26,765 nt of DNA. Source: Saprolegnia diclina VS20. Its lineage: Eukaryota; Oomycota; Saprolegniomycetes; Saprolegniales; Saprolegniaceae. The DNA is taken from NCBI RefSeq assembly GCF_000281045.1, contig NW_008246121.1:48239-75003 (forward strand), written 5' to 3'. Positions 1-8,119 of the stretch are shown piece by piece (position 1 is the first letter of the stretch; every line of letters begins with the position of its first letter). The translations under genes were made by a program, and so were the position numbers. The notes beneath the pieces were generated by a model. That model was given only the letters and a program-made list of their open reading frames with translations, was not told the origin of the DNA and searched no databases.

Positions 1-522
1 GCGGCTGCAACCAAGAACCGCAACCATGCCTTTCGTGGGGCATTTCGATCCGGAGGGCGACACACCAGCCCCTGCACACACTGGGCCATTGACGCAGTAC
101 GTGGCGTCGCCGGCTACGGATACGTAGACGCAGCCGGTGGCAGGTGCAGGGGTTGCCCTGTACTGCGCTGCCCATGCCGCGATTGCCATCAGCAGCGTTC
201 GCTTGGCCGCGATGTCCGTCGGAATGCTGGCGCTACCTTGATAGAGAGTGCACGGCGGCGTGATCGTTGCCATGTACTTGGTCATCGTTGAGTAGTACGC
301 CGCACACTTGGTTGATGCTTGAAACGCTCTTACGGCGTCGAGGTCGGCAGGAATCCAGTTGGAGCGCAAGACGTCTGTGACGGGGATGTTGAGATCTGTG
401 GCGCAGCCAACGAATGGACCGTTGACCGAACTAGCACCAACAAAAAGAGGGGCAAAGTTGGATGCACTGCAGTTGGCTGCAGATGCCGTGGCTGTCAACG
501 CGATGAGAAGGGCCGCCTTCAT
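1..522 (-). CDS. Elicitin-like secreted protein, 3' end cut by window edge
   Basis: The minus strand is open from an ATG at 522 to the window edge, giving 174 codons without a stop. The protein starts with a hydrophobic signal peptide (MKAALLIALTATASA). An elicitin-like domain follows with four cysteines, in the contexts ANC, VGC, TKC and PPC, and it includes NWIP and MATITPPCTL. A very short Pro/Thr/Ala linker leads to a second Cys-containing module with VAGDATYC and SKCP. It is clearly a paralogue of the gene at 2492-3361: SWIP/NWIP, MATI.PPCTL and VGDATYC/AGDATYC all match. Elicitins are secreted lipid/sterol-binding proteins of oomycetes; lipid binding by this protein is inference. The two genes point away from each other. 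The rest of the second module lies outside the window. Confidence in the coding call is high; the exact subclass is less certain. Confidence 0.85.
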   Translation of the reverse strand, partial: MKAALLIALTATASAANCSASNFAPLFVGASSVNGPFVGCATDLNIPVTDVLRSNWIPADLDAVRAFQASTKCAAYYSTMTKYMATITPPCTLYQGSASIPTDIAAKRTLLMAIAAWAAQYRATPAPATGCVYVSVAGDATYCVNGPVCAGAGVSPSGSKCPTKGMVAVLGCSR

Positions 523-2491
523 CCCAGTTCCAAGGAGCGAGAAAAATGCGATGTGATGGAGAGCAAAGCACGTTCAGCACACGGCACTGAAATAGATGGT
601 CTATTTCGCCTTGGGGGCCATGATGGAAAACGCCCACTGAGGCGGGCAAAAGCGTCCACCAATGATGCTGCATCGACACATCAAGTATGGAGCTGTTGTG
701 TCGTCTCCCTGCACTGTAGATCGTATCCCAACGTCTTTTTGTCCCTATGCTATCACGCACAACACTTGACAACACGCAGCTCTGTGGTGTGGCCCATTCA
801 CCATAGCACCGTGACCGAGACGGGCTTGCGAATGAATGTCTGTGGCGCACAAAACACACAGGTAAATAAATGACTAACCATTGACTCTGGAGCAGTGTGA
901 CGAGGCTTTGTAGTGATATAGAAATTGGATGATCGATTTGTTGCCTCAAACTATCTCATTCTCGTGCAACATGTCAAGAAACGCTAGCCTCAAGTCTCCA
1001 TACGTGTGGCTGGAATGTTGCCTGTTAGGTAGAGCATAAGTATGCTCGTTAAGTAGCAAACGTATCGACGAGATTAAGCGTCCAACCCCTTTATGGTACG
1101 GTTCATCATTCGCGCCTCGAGCCCTGCAAATGCCAAGAGCAGCACATAGGCTAGTGAAATTACACTAGAAAGTTGGTTCGGAACGATAGTTTAGGATGCC
1201 GTTTCTGTGTGTTGCTTTGCGCACTGTGGCCTTGGCTTTTTTATACTTACTGTTAGGTCGAGTCGAACCTATCTAGTGCAAGTATCCATGGAGCCAACTG
1301 CCCTGAGAACAATGGGTTGCCCGGTTTCAAGCAGGCTCTCGACGCGGGCGCATCACGAGGCAAGTTCCAGCAACCGAAAGATGAGGCTTGTAGTTGTTGA
1401 AGTATGTCGATATAATTTACACTGAACCGGTTGAGGCTTGTAACCTGTAGTACGAAGTCGACCAGGCGCGACGGATGCAGGTTTTGGCCTGATGCATCCT
1501 ATAGCTTTGCCTTTCAACACGTGGCGGGAGTAAACACAAAACTACGCGCGGCGGTGTTCGGGTCGCATCGTACAGACGACCCGTGCAATCCTACTCGTAA
1601 TTTTCCATTCTTGGCCGGCTTGCAGTGTCGTGGTCGTTGTACGATCACCCATGTCGTCCTTCCAACGGCAATGTGAGTCTTATGGGCAAGATGTTGGGAC
1701 GCACCTGCGCGTGCCTCCTCAGATCTGAGTCCACCTCTTGGTTGCTTTATTGAGCCGCCACGTGGGTTGCGATTCTGATCTTGCACCAGATGGTGTCTGA
1801 GTTGTCGTTGTTGTCGTTGGGTCGTCAGCGATCGTGCGGCCGGCACAGAGTACTTGTTGTGGTGCTCCGTTCCGCACAGCGAGTGTGATGGGCCGCAAAA
1901 ATGATCAAATGGTGATTTGTGGCGGCGGCTCTTCCAACTGCTCGTACATAAAGACCATAGTTCCTCCTATGCGTCTCTTTCGTAAAGAAGATCAGGGCGA
2001 CAAGCAAGTTCTGGTCCGAGAGACGGGCAGACACACACCGCACCCGTTGGAATGCTAGCTTTTCACAGTGGGTGGCACATCCTGAGCATCCACTGTCTCG
2101 CATCTTGCCAGATTCCTCGACACAGAAATTGTGTGCCTTGACACTGCTGCGGCATTATCTTTGCTTTAACAGTCACGTCTTGAGAGAGATTTGCCGACAC
2201 AGGCAACAAGTGCTCACTCGTATCGCCGTTTGTCAATGGGTTTCGTCTTTTCTAATGAATGCAAAGTGCAATGTGGAACGCATGGGTGCGAATGGTCGCG
2301 CACCCACAACCAACTTGCGTCGCACGCTGGGAAAGATACTTTGACGTGGTATGCACCCAGATCGCCGTGGTCCTTACGCCGACAAGAAACAGTAGTAGAT
2401 CCTGCGGAGCAGTTGACACGACACGAGCGGAGAGACTTCTCACCAACCTCACTTTTCCATTCGCCTCGCCGAGTTCACTACCACCACTACC
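523..2491. other. Intergenic region between divergent elicitin-like genes
   Basis: About 2 kb separates the two elicitin-like genes and must contain both promoters. It is less GC-rich than the genes, and its short open frames on both strands resemble no family I recognise. One stretch, roughly 1255-1425 on the plus strand, has about 50 codons of protein-like composition (ending near PKDEACSC), but no start, splice context or relative was found. A short direct repeat (TGAGGCTTGTA) occurs near 1383 and 1432. I call no gene here. Confidence 0.5.
2449..2461 (+). promoter_or_regulatory. Oomycete initiator-like element of the elicitin-like gene
   Basis: The bases TCACTTT at 2449-2455 fit the oomycete initiator consensus YCAYTYY. 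A partial match to the flanking FPR element (CATTCGC against MWTTTNC) follows directly. The element lies about 40 bases upstream of the ATG at 2492, which is the expected distance for a short oomycete 5' leader. Initiation here is inferred from the motif and its position. Confidence 0.45.
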
Positions 2492-3361
2492 ATGAAGGCC
2501 GCTATCATCCTCGCCGCTGCTGCCTCGTCGGCTTTTGCCGTCGAGTGCTCGCTCGACCAATTCATGCCGCTTGTCCCGATCGCGACGGACCCGAACGGCC
2601 CGTTCGCCAAGTGCGCTGCGGACATCCAGAAGCCGGTGACCAACCTCATGAAGCCGTCGTGGATCCCGGAGGACCTTGCCACGGTCAAGCTCTTCGGCGC
2701 CTCGGACAACTGCAAGAACTTCTTCGCGACCGTCACCAAGCACATGGCCACGATTGCGCCGCCGTGCACGCTGACGCAGAAGACGGGCCCCACGACGTCG
2801 GATGTCGCGGCCAAGCTTTCCTTCGACCAGGCCATCAAGGGCTGGACTGCGTTCTACTCGCCGACGGACAAGCCGACGGACGCGCCCAAGCCGACGGACC
2901 CGACGAAGCCGACGGATGCCCCGAAGCCCACCGACCCGACGAAGCCCACGGATGCTCCCAAGCCCACGACGGCTGGCCCGGCCCCCGGCCCTAACCCGGT
3001 CCCCGCCGGTTGCACGGATGTCTCGGTCGTTGGCGATGCCACGTATTGCATTGCTGGTCCCATCTGCTCGGGCTCTGGCCTCCTTCCCGCTGGCACCAAG
3101 TGCCCCAAGAAGGGTGACCTCGCTTCGAAGGACTGCCACAAGCACCTCAAGAGCTACACTGAGGGCGGCAAGTGCATTGCCCCCGCCGACACGGTCTGCG
3201 AGAAGATCCCCTCAGGTGCCTACGGCTGTGTCGTCTCGAAGGGCACGGCCGCCCCCACGCCGGCTGCCTCGACTCCGTTGCCGACGCCTGCTGCCTCGAC
3301 GCCCGTGGCCTCGACGCTCAAGCCCACGCCGGCCCCGACCAAGCCGTCGCTCCGCTTCTAA
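2492..3361 (+). CDS. Elicitin-like secreted protein with PT-rich linker and second Cys module
   Basis: A single-exon gene of 289 residues. Residues 1-16 form a signal peptide (MKAAIILAAAASSAFA). Residues 17-120 form an elicitin-like domain with cysteines at 19, 41, 74 and 92. These correspond by position to canonical elicitin cysteines 1, 2, 4 and 5. Cysteines 3 and 6, which form the third disulfide in classical elicitins, are absent. A linker of repeated KPTDAPKPTDPT units follows (about 123-168). A Cys-rich module (about 169-240, eight cysteines) and a Pro/Thr/Ala-rich tail end the protein. There is no hydrophobic GPI-type C terminus, so it is probably soluble and secreted. The start is supported by the signal peptide and by an initiator motif just upstream. 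Classical elicitins bind sterols and can trigger plant defence; whether this variant does either is unknown. The left-edge gene has the same layout but almost no linker. Confidence 0.9.
   Translation: MKAAIILAAAASSAFAVECSLDQFMPLVPIATDPNGPFAKCAADIQKPVTNLMKPSWIPEDLATVKLFGASDNCKNFFATVTKHMATIAPPCTLTQKTGPTTSDVAAKLSFDQAIKGWTAFYSPTDKPTDAPKPTDPTKPTDAPKPTDPTKPTDAPKPTTAGPAPGPNPVPAGCTDVSVVGDATYCIAGPICSGSGLLPAGTKCPKKGDLASKDCHKHLKSYTEGGKCIAPADTVCEKIPSGAYGCVVSKGTAAPTPAASTPLPTPAASTPVASTLKPTPAPTKPSLRF
2870..2977 (+). repeat. 36-bp tandem repeat encoding the Pro/Thr linker
   Basis: Three consecutive 36-base units, the last diverging at its end, encode KPTDAPKPTDPT. Copies differ mainly at third codon positions, so the protein repeat is better kept than the DNA. 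The paralogous gene at 1-522 has no such array at the equivalent place. Length polymorphism between strains would be expected. Confidence 0.75.
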
Positions 3362-4178
3362 GCGTACTCCATCCCTGAAGGATACCCTTTCTACTTGAAG
3401 TCGTTGTCGTGATGCCGCTTTCGCGAGTACTTGTCGAACTGTTTAGCTTAACTTTCCACCAACGGAATATATGCTGAATGATGTTCTTGCCCATTGCGCT
3501 CATTTTATTGGTCTCTTTCTGGCAACGAGCATACAACTCTAAGCTTAGTTCCGGTCCGTCTCAAGGTGATACTTGTAGCTCAAATGCACCTGCGGATTTC
3601 ATTGACAACTGCTCACTTTTGTTGCTTGTCATTTGTGGTGTAGGCTGCAAGCGATCCCAGCCTGCAACCCATTGATATTTGCTCGGTGGATGTGCTTGGT
3701 GGTGTTAGCTGTCAGGAATGTGCAAAGGATCGACTGCACCCATGATCAAGTGGCTTCCACTCGTCAGACGAGGAAACCTTAACCCTCCCAGACCTAAAGG
3801 CGGATAAGTTGGCGACTACAAAACCTGTCGTTATGCATTCGCTCCTATGATTCTATATTGCTCTTTGGGGGCGTCCTCGAGGTTTGTGTACCGTCGGAAC
3901 TCAGATAACCAATCGTTCTTGGTCGTGTGACTGTTAGCACTGGCGAAAGCATTGAATCCACAGGACCTCGGAACGAAACTGGTGCAAAACCTGGAGACAG
4001 TGAGCCCTCCAAGAAACACGAACAAGCCTTCATTGGCTTCCTGTGACAATGAAAACCTCTTGGCAACACATTTCTGATCCACGACGACGGTCGCCTGGAT
4101 TTTGACCAATCAAACGGCTTGAAGACGAGTGCGATCTTAGGCGTATTTGGCAATTCTCTCCGGAACGGCAAAGTCGAA
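3362..4178. other. Intergenic region, no gene recognised
   Basis: This stretch holds the 3' flank of the elicitin-like gene and the upstream flank of the CDF transporter. Short open frames on both strands have no recognisable features. From 4053 to 4178 the frame of the transporter is open but contains no ATG, with an in-frame TGA at 4050. That leaves room for an upstream exon, but I could not place one. Confidence 0.5.
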
Positions 4179-5204
4179 ATGGCCGTCGACCACGCGACGC
4201 GCGTCGTGACGCTCTCCGTCCTGACGAACGTCGCGATCGTCACGAGCATGGCGATCGTCGTCTTCTCGTCCCACTCGCTCGCGCTCATCTCGGCGCTCAT
4301 GGAGAACGTAGTCGACCTCTTCGTCCAGGGCCTCCTATGGTACGCCAACTACCAAGCCTCGAATGCACCCGACATGGCCAAGTTCCCCGCCGGCACGTCG
4401 CGCTTCGAGCCCATCCTCGTTGTCTTGTCGGCGACCATCATGAGTGTGATCTCGGTCATCGTTATCTACGAGTCGAGCATGCGCCTGCACGATGGCTTTG
4501 CGAGTGGCGAGCCGGATGGGGCCGTCATGTCGACGACCGCGATCGTCATCTGCTCGTGCGCCGTCGCCATCAAGATTGGCCTCGTTATCTACGCTGGCTT
4601 TGCACTGAGGATTACGCAGTCGAGCTCGGTCAAGGCGATTCAACAAGACAACATCAACGACACGGTCTCGAACGCGTTTGCGATCATCGTGTACGCGATT
4701 GCGGCGTCGGACCCGTCGTTGTGGTACATTGATCCCGCGGGCGCGATTCTCATCTTTCTCGCCATCCTCGTCATCTGGGTGCGCACGGCCAAGGAGCAAG
4801 TGCTGCAACTCGTCGGTGTCTCGGCGTCGCCCGATTTTATCGACGTTGTCAAGGAGCTCTGTGACAACCACCATGCGAGCTTTGCGCTGGACATCATCCG
4901 CGCCTACCACTTTGGCAACAAGTACCTCGTCGAGCTCGAGGTCGTGGCGCCCGCTACGATGACGGTAAAGCAAGCACACGACATCTCGCTCCAATTGCAA
5001 TTCAAAATTGAGCAGCTCGACGACGTCGAGCGCGCGTTCGTCCACGTCGACTACCAAACGCGCGCGTACGACGAGCACGTCGTGTCGCGACTCGCCAACG
5101 CCGTCGACCTCTTCGGCGGCGACGGCCACGAGCTCTCGACGCTGACGCCCCGCCGCTTGGCGACGCCCAAAGCCACCGAGTACGAGCTCGTTCATGCGTA
5201 CTAA
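4179..5204 (+). CDS. Cation diffusion facilitator, Mn-type (MTP11-like)
   Basis: 341 residues from the first in-frame ATG, uninterrupted. Six hydrophobic segments are visible (about 10-28, 34-56, 78-97, 115-140, 160-175, 180-200), followed by a cytosolic C-terminal domain. That order and the local similarity to plant Mn-CDF proteins such as MTP11 are clear: YWIDP against WYIDPAGAI, NHH, VRAYTFG against IRAYHFG, and ERAFVHLDY against ERAFVHVDY. The TM5 metal motif DxxxD is intact (D157, D161). In TM2 the first Asp is replaced by Glu (E42-NVV-D46). CDF proteins export divalent metals from the cytosol, usually by proton exchange; Mn preference is inferred from the subfamily. Family members usually carry 60-100 cytosolic residues before TM1, which are missing here, so an N-terminal exon may be unplaced. 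The track-like extension to a TTG at 4119 was not used as a start. Confidence 0.9.
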   Translation: MAVDHATRVVTLSVLTNVAIVTSMAIVVFSSHSLALISALMENVVDLFVQGLLWYANYQASNAPDMAKFPAGTSRFEPILVVLSATIMSVISVIVIYESSMRLHDGFASGEPDGAVMSTTAIVICSCAVAIKIGLVIYAGFALRITQSSSVKAIQQDNINDTVSNAFAIIVYAIAASDPSLWYIDPAGAILIFLAILVIWVRTAKEQVLQLVGVSASPDFIDVVKELCDNHHASFALDIIRAYHFGNKYLVELEVVAPATMTVKQAHDISLQLQFKIEQLDDVERAFVHVDYQTRAYDEHVVSRLANAVDLFGGDGHELSTLTPRRLATPKATEYELVHAY

Positions 5205-6211
5205 GCTCGTCGTTCTCCCCAAATTTTGTGGCCAAATCGCGATTTCACAACTCTTTAGGGGTATTAAATGCAGGCCCAGAGAAAGACACTAAGCAGCGAG
5301 ACGCTGTAGAGAATGAAACCAGTTGGACTGGATGGCTCTTCGTTCGACCTGCGGCCCGGTTGGAGATTTGAGTGGATTGTTGGGGGCAATGTCCAGAACG
5401 TTTGCGCCAGAAGCGTGGGGTTTCGACGGAAGATGGGTGGGAAGCACCGCAATACCCGGCCCGTACGTTCAACATGTACGTCTTTTGGCGACGGTACGAC
5501 CAGTGGCGTAGCGCACAACATCGCTTGTGGGTTGACGGGTAAACCAGATCTGGATCGGGAACACCGATCATGCCGTGCGTGTGCGGATCGTCACGACGCC
5601 CATCACTCTTGCTGAGCTGCGTCGTCTTGTCCCATTGGTGGCAAGGATGCTGTGCGATCATGCTGTGGTGTGCGATGGCAAGTCGGTCGACCACCGCCGC
5701 AAGGACATTACTTGGCCTATGGTGCCATGAGCCAAGTCTCGTCTGCGAGCAAGCCGAGGGGTGTACAGACACTGATTTTGCGACACAGAGCCATGCGAAG
5801 CTATCACAGCGCACTGCTTGGTGCTCGTAGCTGGCGCCGCATTCCGCGTTGCTGGAGTCGCCGTTGCATGTCAATGGCCACGCGCCCAGGCATCATTACT
5901 AGCGCCCGCTAGTGCCCAGACGCGTGCAGCGCTGGAGCGTAGCGCCCATATCTGCATCGCCGCATGGCTTGGCCCATCAATCGAGGCTGTGGCAGGGGCA
6001 GACTCCACGAGGGCAACCAAGCTCCCAGCCTTCTTGCGTCGCCAGCTCGCGGCTTCGTGGCATCGTGAACTGCCAAAATGCATACTGTTTTAAACCAAGT
6101 TGCTGGCACTGGGCTTGCTTTGTCTGTTGTATGCAAACTGAAAAAAACACTTTGGCCCAACGTCCGTGAAACTCGATATCCAGACAGCTTATTCAGCGGA
6201 TCCATCGCGAG
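5205..6211. other. Intergenic region with an unidentified coding-like stretch
   Basis: About 1 kb between the CDF gene and the kinase. On the plus strand 5536-5730 is open for 65 codons with protein-like composition (it contains RVRIVTTPITLAELRRLV). The preceding bases, roughly 5380-5540, are protein-like in a different frame (containing YVFWRRYDQWRSAQHRLW). I recognise no family, found no start codon or clean splice, and cannot tell a decayed gene from chance. The long minus-strand frame across 5909-6934 is a shadow of the kinase exon. The promoter of the kinase must lie in the last few hundred bases. Confidence 0.35.
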
Positions 6212-8104
6212 ATGGAGGAATCCATCGACCGCACCGACGACATGTTCGACCACGTACTCGCGGGGTCGCTCTGCTTCCTCGGCATGGCCATCTGCATGTA
6301 CATGAAGTTCATCCGGCGGCAGCGGCCCGGCTTCGAGCTCGTACGCCCAGCCAAGGAGATGCATAGCCCGCCAGCCCATGAGTACAGCGCCTCGATCGCA
6401 ATGGACGTCAAGCAGCCGCCTGTCGTCGTCCCTAAGAAGGCGACGGGTCCCGCGCATTACGTTTACCAGCACCCGATGCGCCGACGAACCCATAGCTCGA
6501 TGAGCGGCCATCCCGAGCCGCCAAAGCCCCAGGACACGCCCACGGTACTCGCGATCGAAACGAGCATCCCGGAAGAAAAGTTTTACGCTGCCAAGCCAAG
6601 CCAAGGCTATCCGTTTAGTGGCAACCTCGAAGATGGCACTGCGTATACAGATGAGCGCAATACGAACCGGCCGTTTGGACGGGCGGCCAAGCCCGAACCG
6701 CGGGTCTTGAGTCCGACGCGGCCGCGGCAACCGTACCGGACCGTCGACGAGTTTGTCAAGGGCACGCCGATCGTGGTTTCGCCCACAAAGAGTGAGATGG
6801 ATCTCTTTGCCTCGGAGACCGATAGCCTCCTGCACCTCGAGAGCCAATCGACGCGGCCATCGGCTCCGTTTGGGGCGCCGCTGCGGGAGCCGATGCCGTT
6901 CCCGCCACCGATGGCGCCACCATTGCATCGCCAAGCGTCACCGCTCGACGAGCACGGGAAGCGGCCCTTTGGAATGCCCGAGCAGCAGCAGCCGGCGCAG
7001 ATGCAGATGGAAGTCGCTCGCCAAGCACACATCCCGCTCTTTTTGCACATGCCGCTGCACGTCGCGCCCAAACCGCCGCCGATTGAGAGGCCCGCGGAAG
7101 CAAGCGCACTGCACCGCACGAGTCACGTGGAGAAGCGGCCGTCGCGCGGTGCGTCGTTCAACTTTCGTATTGACTTTGGCGCGATCGCGCTCGGCGAACT
7201 CATCGGCCAAGGCGCGTTCGGCACCGTGCACAAAGGCATCTGGCGCGATACGCTGATCGCTGTCAAGATCTTGCAGTGCCAGACGCTCACGCCCGACATT
7301 CTCGAGGAGTTTGAAACGGAAGTGCACATTATGAGCGTCCTCCGGTCCGTTCTCAGCTGCGCCTTCGTTCCACTCGATGCTCATACCCAGTCTCGTAGTC
7401 ACCCCAATATCTGCCGACTACTCGGAGCGTGTCTCGACCCACCGACGCGGTGTCTCGTTGTCGAGTACATTCCCATGGGGTCGCTGTGGTGCGTCCTGCG
7501 CCAGCCCGTCTCGATCGACTACGCCAAGCAACTTCGGTACGCTCCACAGGATGATACATCGATGAAATGAACTCACGTGGAGTAGGTTCGCAAGGGACAC
7601 GGCCCTAGGCATGCACTATCTACACACCTTTGACCCACCGATTCTCCATCGGGACCTCAAGAGCCCCAATTTGCTCGTCGACGATGACTTTGGCCTCAAG
7701 ATATCCGACTTTGGTCTTGCGCGCGTCAAGGCGCACCAGCAAACGATGACGGGCAACTGTGGCACGACGCAGTGGATGGCCCCCGAGGTCTTGCGTCCCT
7801 AAACCACTCACGTGGCTCACGCGATTCGTAGGTGCTCAATGCCGCCAAATACACGGAGAAGGCCGACGTCTTTTCGTTTGGCATCGTCCTCTGGGAGACG
7901 GTGACGCACGCGTGTCCATACGACGGCCTGAGCCAGATCCAGGCCGCGCTCGGCGTGCTCAACCATAATTTGCGCCCGACGATCCCGCCCGAGTGCCCGC
8001 CGTTCCTGAAGAAGCTCATGACCGTGTGCTGGGGACCGGACCCAGACAAGCGGCCGACGTTCCATCAAGTGCTCGACATGTTGCAGAGCGTCGAGTTAGA
8101 GTAA
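6212..8104 (+). CDS. TKL protein kinase with N-terminal membrane segment
   Basis: Four exons: 6212-7344, 7399-7536, 7586-7787, 7832-8104, giving 581 residues. Residues about 13-33 form one hydrophobic segment flanked by basic residues, so the protein is probably membrane-anchored. Residues 35-310 are Pro-rich and low in predicted structure. The kinase domain (about 325-575) has GQGAFGTV (glycine loop from G332), the ATP lysine K352, HRDLKSPN (D447), DFG (D465), a MAPEVL motif and DVFSFGIVLWE. HRDLKSPN with GTTQWMAPE places it in the tyrosine-kinase-like group, which is large in oomycetes. The three introns are 54, 49 and 44 bases; the first is a multiple of three without a stop, so its retention would add 18 residues. 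Introns 2 and 3 share ACTCACGTGG. The gene ends 15 bases from the end of CFAP52 on the other strand. The substrate is unknown. Confidence 0.9.
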
Positions 8105-8119
8105 TAGTCGTTATATAAC

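Noticed and set aside
1240-1285. tRNA-like TTCGA box on the minus strand
   Set aside because: The flanking bases do not form a T-stem and no matching acceptor or D arm was found; no tRNA gene is supported anywhere in the window.
2252-3145. 297-codon minus-strand frame opposite the elicitin-like gene
   Set aside because: Arg/Gly-rich repeat mirrors the PT-rich linker on the other strand.
4119-4178. TTG-initiated extension of the CDF protein
   Set aside because: Non-ATG start without support; the extra 20 residues resemble nothing in the family.
4335-5222. 295-codon minus-strand frame opposite the CDF gene
   Set aside because: Arg/Asp-rich composition typical of the complement of GC-rich codons; the plus-strand transporter is certain.
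5909-6934. 341-codon minus-strand frame
   Set aside because: Antisense to the kinase first exon and its upstream region; no recognisable domain and shadow-like composition.
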